The notes beneath the pieces were generated by a model that was not told the origin of the DNA, made no database searches, and was given only the letters and a program-made list of their open reading frames with translations. A stretch of 64,000 nucleotides of DNA from Proteles cristata cristata (taxonomy: Eukaryota > Chordata > Mammalia > Carnivora > Hyaenidae). The stretch lies in NCBI GenBank assembly GCA_017311185.1, contig JAESUZ010000425.1, positions 868,001-932,000 of the forward strand, written 5' to 3'. Each line of letters begins with the position of its first letter. Position 1 is the stretch's first letter. Below, piece by piece: positions 53,706-64,000 of this stretch. Made by a program: the position numbers and the translations under genes.

Positions 53706-54250
53706 ATTTGGGATCTTTTATCACTTTTGAGGTGATCATTTATCTAGCTTTGGATGACAGAAAAGGGGTGTGGCCTTATCTAGGTGGCTAATTTGGAGGG
53801 ATGACCCTGAGAGCCCAGGACCCTTGCTTGGGATGACAAGGCAGGGCGTCCCCTTGGTTGGAGGTGACCTGATTGAGGTCTGTCGTCCCCTCGAAGCAGC
53901 AGAGACAGGCCACGTCGTCTAGTTTGGAGCACAAGAGCACAGGGGTGCTGCTGTGTAACTTGGGGCAACAGAGATTGAGGCGTCTCACCGCCGTGTGCAG
54001 GGACAGTGACTGAGGAGACAGTTTTTAGTTTGGGGAATGTCTGCTTGTCTCGTTTGGGGTTAAGAACGCAATGGGTCTAGTTCTCAAATGTTAAGCGACA
54101 AATTAAGGACTCTTTTGTCTGTTTGGGAGTGACCGGGACTGGGGTTGTCAGAGATGGGGGGTTTGGCCAGGGTTGGGGTGATGGCGCTGGGAGTCTAAGG
54201 TCTAGTTTGGGGAGACAGATGGTATGTAGTTGCTAGGCTGAGACACCAAC

Positions 54251-54686
54251 GTTAAAAAATGTTTTTAATGTTTATTTATTTTGGGGGCGCCTGGGTGGCT
54301 CAGTCGGTTCAGCGGTCAGCTTCGACTCAGGTCATGATCTCGCAGTTCACAAGTTCGAGCCCCATGTTGGGCTCTGTGCTGACAGCTCAGAGTCTGGAGG
54401 CTGCTTGGGATCCTGCGTCTCCCTCCCACTCTGCCCCTCCCCTGCTTGTGCTGTTTCTCTCTCTCTCAAAAATAAATTAAAACATTAACTTTTTTTAAAA
54501 AAATAAATAAACGTTTGTTTATTTTTGAGGGAGGAGGGGCGGAGAAAGAGGAAGACACAGAATCCGAAGCAGCCTCCAGGCTCTGAGCTGTCAGCACAGA
54601 GCCCGACATGGGGCTCAGACTCACGAACCATGAGATCATTACCTGAGCTGAAGTTGGACCCTTAACCAACTAAGCCCCCCAGGCGT
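54251..54686 (-). mobile_element. CAN-SINE interrupted by a second SINE
   Basis: Outer target-site duplication GCTGAGACACCAAC at 54237-54250 and 54687-54700. The AT-rich end is split by the + strand copy at 54284-54485. Confidence 0.9.
54284..54485 (+). mobile_element. CAN-SINE nested in another SINE
   Basis: gggggcgcctgggtggctca to aaaaataaattaaaacatt. Confidence 0.93.
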
Positions 54687-55576
54687 GCTGAGACACCAAC
54701 ATTTTAAGGTTTGGGATGCCAGACTGAGCATTCAGTGACTAGTTTGGAGCAACAGAAATCGGGGGTCAGGTGGACTCCATCGGGGGGTCTGAGATTTGTG
54801 GTCTGGTCATCTCATTTGGGGTATCAGACATACAGTCCAATTGTCCAGTTTGGGGTTACAGAGACCGCCAAGGGACTGGTCATCTGGTTTGGGATGAGAG
54901 CTATCGGGGGCCACTGGACTAGTTTGAGGCGGCAGTTGGGGTGACGGGCTGATTGGGGTCTATTGTTTGGCTTGGAAGGCAGGGCTTAGGCATGTGGTTC
55001 TCATGATTGGGATTTCAGAGGCCTCTGGGCTTTCTTTGTCTAACGGGGAGACCAGACCCTGGGGATCCAGATGCCTAGTTTTGGATATACGAAATGGCGT
55101 TCACTAGCCTAGATTGGGGTGGCAGAGACTAGGGTTCTGGGTGTCAGGACGTGGCTTGGAGTACCAGAGCCTCGGAGTCCAGCTGTCTAGTTCGGGATGA
55201 CAGAGATTAGGAAGTAGTGGTGCACCTTGGGATGAAGTGTCTGGGGTTCTTGGGTCTTGTCTGGGGTGATGTCAAGTGGGAGTTTGCTCGTCTAGTTGGG
55301 CATGAGTGGGATGAGGGGGTCTGTCTGCCCCGTTCAGGACAGCAGATGAGTCTGCCTCACAAGATGAAGGTTAAAGGGGCTTTGGGTCCCCGTCTATAGC
55401 GTGAGGTGACACTTCATGCACCCACCTAGTTGTTCCACGTTGATTGACAGGAGGACCATTGTCTTGTTCAGGGTGGCAGGGTCTGAGGTCAGTTTTCTGG
55501 TGCTGTGGGGCAGAGAATGGGTTCCAGGAGTATTTGATAGAGACGGAAGCCTTGGTTGTTGTAGGGAAGAAAGCAG

Positions 55577-55821
55577 AGGCGCCTCGGTGGCTCAGTGAGA
55601 TAAGCGTCCAACTTCGGCTCAGGTCATGATCTCCCAGTCCATAAGTTCGAGCCCCGCATCGGACTCTGTGCTGACAGCTCGGAGCCTGGAGCCTGCTTCA
55701 GATTCTGTGTCTCTCTCTCCCAGCCCCTCCCCCGCCAGCTCTCTGTCACTCTCTCTCTCTCTCTCTCTCTCTGAACAATAGATAAACATTAAAAAATAAT
55801 TAACAAAAAATAAAAAATAAT
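55577..55821 (+). mobile_element. CAN-SINE within the array
   Basis: aggcgcctcggtggctcagt to aacaaaaaataaaaaataat; flanked by agaaagcag at 55568-55576 and 55822-55830. Confidence 0.93.
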
Positions 55822-56914
55822 AGAAAGCAGGGTCCCAGGGACCCTTTGGGTTGACAGACTCCGGACATCTGGCTGCCCAGTTTTGTGAAACAAAGATGAA
55901 GGTCCCTGAGATGTTTGGGATGACAGACTGGGGTCTGGTTGCCTAGTGTCAAGCGACAAACCGGAGGTACTAAGGCGCATTTGGAGTAAAGAGACAGGGG
56001 GTTTTCCTGTCTAGTTTTATAGGACAGAAGCAAGGGGCCCAGGGTGTTTGGGGGATGACGGGGAATGGAGGCCTGGGTGTCTAGTTTGCTAGAATAATGA
56101 CTGAGCTCTCAGGGTGTATTTGGGGTGGCAGAGATCAAGGTCTGCTTGTCTAGTTTTGTGGGGCAGAAGCCGGTGTCCCCAGGATGTTTCAGGGTGACCG
56201 ACCAGGTGAGACCAGAGGCTTGGTTATATAGTCTGGCTAGGGAACTGGTGCTCAGATTCCTAACTTGTGAAGATTGTTGGAGCGACAGACTTTATTCCCC
56301 CCACTGTCACATCCGAGGTGACAGACGGTAGGCCTGGTGGTCTTGAAAGGGTGACAGAAGCTACGGGTCTTGTTTTCTAGTACGGGGTGACAATGACGGA
56401 GTGGTCCTTTCGTCCAGTTTGGGTTGAGAGTGGCTTGGATTCAGTTGTCCAGCTGGGGGAGACAGAGGCTGGGATGGGCTGTCTAGGTTGGGGTGATGAG
56501 CTCAGATGTTGAGGGCCCCGTTTGGGGTGATGTCAGTGAGGGATTCAGTCTCTCCGTTCCAGGTGACACACACTGCTGTCTCCGGGTCTGGGGCCAGTTT
56601 GTGCAAACATCGGTTCAGTTTAGGTTCAGAAACTGTGAGGCCCGGCATCTTGCTCGGGGTGAAGGCTTGGAGTCCCCTGATCTATCTGGGGGTGATGAGA
56701 TGGGGTAACAGAGATTGGGGGTTTGGTGGGTAGTTTGAAGGAACTGTGAGGGTGTCTGCTTGTCTCCTATGGATGACAGAATAGGGGTGCCTTGTCGGGG
56801 GTCTCAGAGACTGGTATATACTTTGGAGTAAGAGACGAGGAGCTCAGTGGTTTAGTCTGGGGGGGCACAAAGTGGGGATCTGATGGTCTGATTTGAGATG
56901 ATGCTCATTGTGAA

Positions 56915-57063
56915 CAAGAGAGAGGGAGACACAGAATCTGAAACAGGCTCCAGGCTCTGAGCTGTCAGCACAGAGCCCAATGCGGGGCTCGAACGCATGA
57001 ACCATGAGACCATGACCTGAGCCAAAACCAGACACTTAACCGACTGAGCCACCCAGGCGCCCC
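56915..57063 (-). mobile_element. CAN-SINE, 3' (AT) end missing
   Basis: Starts inside the GA tract (gagagagggagacacagaat) and ends ccacccaggcgcccc. Confidence 0.9.
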
Positions 57064-58384
57064 GTGTGGACACTTTTCATAACAAGGGTCTGGTGCTCTG
57101 GGGCAGTAGGACTGGGATGTGGGAGCCCCGGTTCGCATAACAGGGGTTAAGGACCAGGGCCTGGTCTGGGCCATTGGGCCAGGAGCCCGGCTGTGTGGCG
57201 CTCTTGTGGGCAGAGAGGCAGCTGACTGGCTTGGGGCAGAGGCTGGGCGTGCGGCTGTACAGCCGGGGGTGCTGCCCTTCTTAGTTTGGGGTGGCAGGAA
57301 CTCCTTCCGGTCTTCCTGTCTGGGGTGCGGGGCCCAAAGCCCTGGGGCCTTCCAGACGCAGCGCTGACACCTAAGTGCTCCTGCGGTGGCAGAGTCAGGG
57401 CTTTCTGGCACCCAGGTGTGGGGCTCCCTGGATGGATGTGTGCTTGTGAGTGAACGTGGCCAAGGGCATGGAGCCCTGTTTGGGAGTTACTGAGGCTGGG
57501 AGTCCAGGGGTCGGGACTCCAGGACCCGGGGCTCACTGGAGTGGGGGGTGCTTGACTGGGTTTGGGTATCTTTGGCACAAAGTCAATGGCTCTCAAGGCT
57601 GGAAACACCCCTGCACATGAGTGTGGGGGTGACAGACACTGGGATAGAGATAGCCAATGTGGGTAAAGTTGGGGTTGGGGCCCTAGGCTGAGGGGTCTTT
57701 GAGGCTGGGGCACAATGGACTGTGGGACTTTCCAGCTGAGGGGGAATGAGAGGGTCTTGACTGTCATAATCGGACACAGCAGGGTCCCAAGGGTCAAAGT
57801 TTAGTTCAGGGGCCAATGGGTCTGGTGGTCGAGAGTCATTGCTGCAGGGGAGGAAAACTGGGGACCCAGATCTCTCCTTTGGGGAGGGGGGGTGCCGGGT
57901 TTCAGCCACTAAATCTGAGGGTGACCAGAGTCCCTCCTGCCAAGTTCTGGGTGCTCAGGAGCCCGTGTTCCTGATTCGGGGTGTCGCGAGCCAGGCTCTG
58001 AATCTACGATACTGCGGGCCCAGGTGGGGACCACAGGTGGCTTCGGAGGCCTGCCGTGGCGTGACAGTGGGGTCTCGATGCCTGCGGAGCTCTGCCTGCA
58101 AGTTTCGGGTGAATCTGGAGACTCCAAGGTCCAACTGAGAGTGACAGGTGCGGGGGAAGCTGACGCCAGCCCTTGAAATGTCTAGCTCAGGGGTATCTAC
58201 CCTAGGCTGCCCAGATGCTGAGGTTGGGATGACCAACTGGGAGTCTGGGTTGCATGTGATAGCTGGGACCCTGATGTCAAGTTTAGCGGTGACACCCCTA
58301 GGCCAGTTGTGGTTGGCTGTGTCATCAGATGCCTCCCCGGGGAGAGTTGTCATATTCTTGTGTATCAGAGGCCTAGTTTTGAGC

Positions 58385-58595
58385 TAAAAAAAAATTTTTT
58401 TTAATGTTTATTCATTTTTGAGAGACAGAGAGTGAGTGGGGGAGGGGCAGAGAGCAAGGGAGACACAGAATCAGAAGCAGGCTCCAGGCTCCGAGCCATC
58501 AGCACAGAGCCCAACGCAGGGCTTGAACCCACTGACATCAAGATCAGGATCTGAACTGGTGGGACACTTAACTGACTGAGCCACCCAGGCGCCCC
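58385..58595 (-). mobile_element. CAN-SINE within the array
   Basis: aaaaatttttttttaatgtt to gccacccaggcgcccc. Confidence 0.93.
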
Positions 58596-59325
58596 TGACA
58601 GAAGCCTAGGTTTGGAAGGGCATTTGAGAGGGGGGACTAACTGCCTAGTTTGGGGGTTACTAATGAAGATTTCCTACTACTTACATATGATTTGGGGCTC
58701 GCTGAGCCTCAAGGCCTAGTTGCCAAGGTTTGAGGTAAAGGTCAGTGGGCTTCCTTGTAGCTGGTGTAGGAGTGAGGGAATTTGGGGTTTTGTTGCCTAG
58801 TATAGGGGTGTCTGAGGTTCATCACAGTCTTTGGGGATCCTAGATGCCTTGATTAGGGGTGGTTTGATGTAGGGATCATAATACCTAATTCAGGGGTTAA
58901 TTAACCTTGGTTAATGCCGAGTTTATGGTTAGCTACCTAGAGGGGTTCTAATGCTTATTTTGGGGGTGATGACACTGGGGTCCCAGGTGTCCCTTTGAGA
59001 GGAGTCAGTGTTCAGTGTCTCTCAAAGCTGTTTTGATAAAGAGGTTGGAGGTTACTGCCTGTGAGCGATCCTGAGGTTTATTTAATGGTGATGACAGCTG
59101 TGTGAGCCTTGGAATCTAGTTAGCAAACTTGGGGGTGACTGTGGGTCCCCAAGGCCACAATGGTGGGTAATTGGTCTGAGACCCAGAAGCCTGGTCTGGG
59201 GAATAGAGGCTAGTTAGGGGCACTTGACTGTAGGGGTCCACATCTCTAGTTTGGAGGTGGGCACTACAGAAGTTGGGTTTAGGGTGGGGGCCATATTTTT
59301 TTCCTGTGGTTTAAAACAGCTGCAA

Positions 59326-59562
59326 CTTGGGGCGCCTGGGTGACTTAGTCGGTTAAGCGTCCGACTTTCGCTTAGGTCATGATCTCGCGGTTCGTGGGTT
59401 CGAGCCCCGCGTCGGGCTCTGTGCTGACTGCCAGCTCGGAGCCTGGAGCCTACTTCAGAGTCTGTGTCTCCCTCTCTCTCTGACCCTCCCCTGCTCACTC
59501 TGTCTCTCTCTCTCTCTCCTAGAAATAAATAAAAATATAAAAAAATAATAATAAAATAAAAT
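59326..59562 (+). mobile_element. CAN-SINE, young
   Basis: ggggcgcctgggtgacttag, intact CpGs; flanked by AAAACAGCTGCAA at 59313-59325 and 59563-59575. Confidence 0.95.
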
Positions 59563-59786
59563 AAAACAGCTGCAATGCATTCTCTCAGAGTTCTGGAGGC
59601 CAGAAGCCGAAAATCAAGGTGTCGGCAGGCCCACACTCCCTCTGAAGGCTCTAGGGGAGGATCCTTCCTTGCCTCATCCAGCTTCTGTGGCTGCTGGCGT
59701 TCCTGGGCCCACGACTGTAAGCCCTCCAGTCTGTCTTCACCGCCATCTCTTCCCTCTGTCCGTGTTTCCTCTTCTGTCTCTTTCTT

Positions 59787-60005
59787 TATTTTTTTTTTTA
59801 ATGGTTTATTTATTTCTAGGAGAGAGAGAGAGACAGCGTGAGCAGGGGAGGGTCCGAGAGAGAGGGAGTCACAGACTGAAACAGGCTCCAGGCTCTGAGC
59901 TGGCAGTCAGCACAGAGCCCGACGCGGGGCTCAAACCCACGAACCGCGAGATCATGACCCAAGCGAAAGTCGGACGCCCAACCGACTAAGCCACCCAGGC
60001 GCCCC
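59787..60005 (-). mobile_element. CAN-SINE, 'tttctaggagag' subtype, young
   Basis: atggtttatttatttctagg to ccacccaggcgcccc; tctctttctt is repeated on both flanks. Confidence 0.94.
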
Positions 60006-60011
60006 ATCTCT

Positions 60012-60191
60012 TTCTTTTTTTTTATGTTTATTTTTAAGAGACAACAAGAAGGGGAGGTGCAGAGAGAGGGGGGCACAGAGGATCGGAAGCAGGTTCTGTA
60101 CTGGCAGCAATGAGCCCAATTCGGGGCTCGAACTCACAAACCATGAGATCATGACCCAAGCCAAAGTTGGACCCGCTCACCCAACAGAGCC
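60012..60191 (-). mobile_element. CAN-SINE, diverged
   Basis: ttttatgtttatttttaaga to cacccaacagagcc; the head is eroded. Confidence 0.85.
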
Positions 60192-60758
60192 TCTTCCTCT
60201 CTTAATAAGGACATTCATCACTGGATTTGGGACCCACCCAGGTAATCCAGGATGATCTCATCTCAAGCAAGATCTTTCACTCAATCATATCTATAAAGAC
60301 CCTTTTCCCCAATAAGGTCACATTAGCAGGTTCTGGGATTAGAACATGGACATATCTTTTGGGGGAGCTACCATCAACCCACCACAGGGGCGTTTGAGAC
60401 AGGCACCCTAAATTCTGAGTTTGAGTTGCTTTGATTTTGGGGTTCCCAGAGTTTGGTTTAGGATGATGGACCTTGAGGATCAGCTCCAGATTACTGATTT
60501 GGGGACTCTTGACTTGATTTGCCTACTTTGAAAGGATAAGAGCCTATGAGATTCTAATGGTTAATAAAGGGGTAATTGAAGTTTGGGAACCAAAGGTGTA
60601 GTTTGGGGATCACCGCGATTCAGTGTCACAGAGGCCTATCATTGGGGTGTCTGAGGTTGGGGGGCTAGCTGCCTAGTTGGTGGGTTAACTTACTGAAAAG
60701 TTCCTAACCCTTACAAATGGGGGTGAGCCCTGAGAGGGGGAGCTTCATTGTGTATTTT

Positions 60759-60979
60759 TAAAAAATTTTTTAAAAATGTTTTATTTATTTCTGAGAGAGA
60801 GAGAGAGAGACAGTGTGAGCAGGGGAAGGTCAGAGAGAGAGGGAGACACAGAATCTGAAACAGGCTCCAGGCTCCAAGCTGTCAGCACAGAGCCCGATGT
60901 GGGGCTCGAACCCACAAACCGTGAGATCATGACCTGAGCCAAAGTCGGACGCTCAACCGACTGAGCCACCCAGGCGCCC
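60759..60979 (-). mobile_element. CAN-SINE with target-site duplication
   Basis: Flanked by CTTCATTGTGTATTTT at 60743-60758 and 60980-60995. Confidence 0.95.
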
Positions 60980-61974
60980 CTTCATTGTGTATTTTAAGGA
61001 CAGCTGATGCCAAGTTGGGAAGCATCTGGAACTCTAGTTAGTTGTTCAAATGGCTGGTTGTCCAAATGCCTAGGTCAGAGTCACCAATGATGGGGGTCCA
61101 CTGAAACGTTTGGATAGAGACATGGGTGACTAATGTCTGGGTGACTTGCTCGGAGGGGGGTCCTCATCTTGGGGTAGTGGGGATGAATCTGGAGGGCCAG
61201 ATGTCTAATGTGGTGGGGGTCTTAAGCGGGTGGCCCAGATCCCAAGTTGGGATTGATTGAGTCTGCGTTTGCTTGGTTTAGGGGCGACTATCAGTCCCAT
61301 TTCCTAGTTTGTGTTGAGAATTGGGGGGGTCACATGCTGAATGCTGTGGTAGCAGCTGAAGGCCCATGTGTCTAGATCATGAATGATTTATCTTGGGTCC
61401 TCACGTTTGCTTAGGGTTCAGTGAGGAAGGTCTAGTTTAGTTGTGCCAACTTTGGGGCCCCTGACGCCTAATTTGGGGGTGCTGAGTCTGGGAGAATAGA
61501 TATTTATTTGGGGGGTAACTTGTGGAGTTACTGATGCTCATTTCGGGATGGCTGAGCTAAGGCCCATCTCCTTTATCCTATCATTTTCTTGGGCTGGAGG
61601 TTTGGGGTGAATGGGACTGGGGCCCAGAATCCTCATTTTGGGATGTTTGGGGCTGGGCTAGGGGTACAGTCCTTGGCGTCTCTGAGTCTGGGTTACTATT
61701 CAGGAGGCCTGGGGTGACCCAGCTCAAGGTAAAGGTCTGATGGGAGGAGTCTTGAGTCTGCATGGGGATTTCTGAAGGAGGGCGGGGTTCACATACCTGG
61801 TTTCTGGGTATCTAGGGGATTCTGAGACTGGGGCCCCGAAGTGCTAAAGACTTGACCACTGTCTCTGAGGTCCCCAGCCCCAGAGCTGACGCCAAGGCTG
61901 GGTACGTCCTGTGGATGTTCAAGGGGACAGTTCATCAAGGGGGTGACCGATTTGGGGGTGACACGCCTGGAATA

Positions 61975-62950
61975 TGGTCTAAGGGGCCCCGGCGGGGTGG
62001 GAGCGGGGGCGCTGCGGCGCAGAGCCCGGCTTCGGGCCCCCGGGGCTGGCTGCGGCGGGGGGTTCCCGCGGGAAGCAGAGCGCGGCGGGGCAGCCGGCGG
62101 CGGGAGGGCGAGCGCCGGAGTGACAGGAGAGGAAGAAAAATGGGCCGAGAAATCAGAGTGGACGCGCGGGGGGCGCGAGTCCGGGAGCGGGCGGGGGCGG
62201 CGGCGGGCGGGGGCCGCGCCTCTGCCTCGGGGGACGCCGCCCGCGCGCCTCGCTGCGCCCCCCGTCCTGGAGGCCGGGGCCGGAGAGCCGACCCTCTCCC
62301 CCTCTCCCGCCCCCGTCCCCACCCTTCCCGCATTCCAGGTCCCCTCCCGCGTTCCGCGTGCCCCCCCCAAGTTCCCCCCTCCTCCAGGGAGTTGTATTTA
62401 CTTCTCCTCGTCCTAACCCACCCTACAGCTTTCTTCTCCCCCCTCCGCCTGCTTTCTACCTCGGTCGCCCGCGTTCTAAACTCTGCCTCTGCTACCGATC
62501 TCCCTTCCCCTCCGCGTCCTGGGCCCCTTCCTCCATTTCTAACTCAGTCCCTACATTCCAACCCCCTCTTGCTTCAGCACCCCCCCCACACCCCCTCCGA
62601 AGGTTTGAAGCGGAAATGGGGCGCGCGGCGACGGCGGCGGGGGAGGGGCGGGGCGGGGGCGGCGGCCAATGGAGCGGGAAGCAGGACAAATGAGGCCCGG
62701 CCCGCGCGGCCGACAGGCCCCTCCATCTTCCCATTAGCGCCTAATGGCCCCCCCGCCGCCGCCTGATGAAGATTTATCGGCCCCGGAGCCCCCGCCCCCT
62801 CCGCCCCTCCGCCCCTCCGCCCCCCGGCCTCCCTTCGCCCGGCCGGCCTCCCCCCGCCCGCCGCCCAGACACCTGATGAAGCCGTCAGCGGGGCGGGCGG
62901 GGCTGCGGGAGCCTGACCCGGGACGGCCGGGCAGGGGGCTGGGCGAGGCG
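61975..62950 (+). promoter_or_regulatory. Orphan CpG island with promoter-like elements
   Basis: Dense CpG with GC boxes (ggggcggggcgggggcggcgg, near 62645-62664) and a forward CCAAT box (62665-62672), followed by a 7-bp inverted repeat CCATTAG-cgc-CTAATGG at 62731-62747. No recognised gene begins here. The open frame from 62744 (MAPPPPPDEDLSAPE, about 100 aa) is proline-rich and is probably a product of GC bias. Confidence 0.6.
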
Positions 62951-63049
62951 GCCCCAAGAAAGTTCCGGAGACGCGGAGTCGGAGACCCGGGGAGGGAGCC
63001 GAGGGAAGGGTCCGATCACAGCCCAGGGAGCCCCCACCCTCAGCAGTGA

Positions 63050-63344
63050 CTCAGCCCCTCGATCTCTGCGGGAGAGCCCTGGAGGGAGTGGGAGCCGAGG
63101 CTGAAGCAGTCAAGGTCCGCAGGGGTCTGAGGGAGAGAGGATGGAGCTGGGGGGAGGGGGGTGCCGAAGCCTGGCTCCGAGGGACAGGTGGGCTCGAGAT
63201 AGGAACTTCTGGATCCTGAGAGAGGAGAAGGTTGGGGGCCGGGACTCCTGGGTCCTGGGAGGCAGTGGGGGCTGGGAGCCAGGACTCCAGGGCCCTAGCT
63301 GGGAGCTTGGCACTGGGGTGGGGTGGGGGGGGGCTGGGTTGGGA
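63050..63344. other. Sequence between CpG island and AT-rich element
   Basis: G-rich. 63215-63300 resembles two decayed MSR1-like units (gagagaggagaaggttgggg then gccgggactcctgggtcc). No gene. Confidence 0.45.
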
Positions 63345-63535
63345 GGCCCCTGATTGATTTCTGTTTACCGGCTGTCCCCGCGGGCGGAAGAGCGAATCGC
63401 GCCCCATCCATCAACAGGCTCGCAGCCTCCCTAATAAAAACATTTTACTCCTAAATGATCTCGAACTAATTAACTCAAAGTGTTAATTAAAGTTTGCGCA
63501 GACAGCATTGTCATCAGGGAGGGCGGTGGATCCAT
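63345..63535 (+). promoter_or_regulatory. Candidate conserved regulatory element rich in homeodomain sites
   Basis: An AT-rich island in GC-rich surroundings. It contains tgattgattt, ccctaataaaaac and a perfect 8-bp inverted repeat, TAATTAAC (63467-63474) and GTTAATTA (63482-63489), spaced by 7 bp holding tcaaag. The composition is typical of deeply conserved developmental enhancers. Conservation itself is not visible here. Confidence 0.5.
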
Positions 63536-64000
63536 CTTCCTGAGAGAGAGACAGGGTTTGGGGGGGGCGCATCTGGAGAAGAAGGGAGAGCTCCCCATCC
63601 CCCTCCCACGCTGATCTCGGCCCACTGCCGGTCCCCACCTGTCCTGGAAGCCTCCCCTGGCCTCTCCCCGTGGGTCTCTGTCTCGGCTCTCTCGGAGTTT
63701 TTCTCTGTTGCTCTCTTTACCTGCCCGAGACCCTCACCCTCCCGTCTCTGTCACTACGGCAGTCTCTGATCCTGAGCGTTTGTGTCTTTCTGCCCGTCTC
63801 TTCTCCCTCCCCAGAACCCTGTCCCCTACGTAGCTCCTATTGCCCGTGAATGCGGAACCTTTTTCCATGTGTCTTTATGCGCCTTGGGACTGGTGTGTGT
63901 CAGAATCTGTATGTGGACATGCGTCTGTGTCAGAGGACATATGTGGGATGCGTGTGTCAGAGTGTGCGCGCGCACGTGTGTGTTGGAACTGGAGGCATGT
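63536..64000. other. Right end of window, no gene
   Basis: CTCTGT-rich sequence, then a TG/CA-rich end (gtgtgcgcgcgcacgtgtgt). No feature recognised. Confidence 0.45.

Larger units (their letters stand above)
59576..60390 (+). mobile_element. Old dispersed repeat carrying two SINEs
   Basis: gttctggaggccagaagccg, then gggacccacccaggtaatcc and agaacatggacatatctttt, the same family as 672-1090. Confidence 0.6.
52790..61960 (+). repeat. Very large, degenerate tandem array with period near 37 bp
   Basis: Outside SINE insertions the stretch is built from diverged copies of a unit near gtctagtttggggtgacaga then gactggggtccaggtg. Anchors at 54739, 54811, 54845, 54884, 54919 and 54960 give spacings of 72 (two units), 34, 39, 35 and 41 bp. 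Later parts (58600-59300, 60390-61960) are looser but keep cctagtttggggg and ggggtga phrases. At least eight SINEs are inserted in it, several with clear target-site duplications, so the array predates them. The long antisense frames inside it follow from the repeat. Confidence 0.75.

Noticed and set aside
57147..58353. Antisense open frames of 130-216 residues in the degenerate array
   Set aside because: They vary with the repeat unit, have no recognised domain and no supporting splice or promoter signals.
61852..62766. 304-residue + strand open frame in the right-hand CpG island
   Set aside because: Composition follows the GC-rich DNA, no motif is seen, and it starts in the degenerate repeat array. 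Transcript evidence would be needed.
62750..62885. Two tgatgaag C-box-like motifs in the CpG island, possible C/D snoRNA
   Set aside because: No properly spaced D box with flanking terminal stem is visible, and the stretch is too GC-rich and long.

Overview
The window is mammalian nuclear DNA from a cat-like carnivore. More than 40 tRNA-Lys-derived SINEs of the carnivore CAN-SINE type are scattered through it. Their wording, with a head reading gcgcctgggtggctcag, the phrase 'gggctctgtgctgacagctcagagcctgg', a CT-rich tract and an AATAAATAAA tail, is the feliform/felid version and not the dog version. Every gene found is split by GT-AG introns. The gene order GRIK5, ATP1A3, RABAC1 matches human 19q13.2, read here in one direction with all three genes on the + strand. 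The species cannot be fixed from the sequence alone.

Layout: 1-9373 is a GRIK5 intron made mostly of SINEs and old LINE pieces. 9374-17245 holds the last five coding exons and the 3' UTR of GRIK5 (kainate receptor subunit GluK5/KA2). 17250-21130 is the short GRIK5-ATP1A3 spacer. It is rich in degenerate GAGACA/CTCTGT and TG tracts and carries a pair of X-box (RFX-type) palindromes. 21130-41563 is the complete ATP1A3 gene (neuronal Na+/K+-ATPase alpha-3): a CpG-island promoter, 23 coding exons giving 1014 codons before the stop, and a 3' UTR. Introns 1, 3 and 6 carry arrays of an approximately 37-bp minisatellite resembling MSR1 of human 19q, in alternating orientation. 41564-46060 is an intergenic spacer of repeats. 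46060-49252 is the complete RABAC1 gene (prenylated Rab acceptor 1, PRA1), with five coding exons, 185 codons and a promoter holding two ZNF143-type sites.

49253-64000 has no recognised gene. From about 52790 to 61960 it is a very large, strongly diverged tandem array with a period of about 37 bp, broken up by SINEs. The array abuts an orphan CpG island (61975-62950) with GC boxes and a CCAAT box. Next comes an AT-rich, homeodomain-site-rich island (about 63345-63535) that looks like a constrained regulatory element.

The genes are not an operon. GRIK5 and ATP1A3 are both strongly neuronal: GluK5 gates cation entry at synapses and the alpha-3 pump restores the Na+/K+ gradient after firing. 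RABAC1 is a general membrane-traffic factor. All three reading frames are intact. Long open frames elsewhere come from GC-rich islands, minisatellites, SINEs or shadows of exons.
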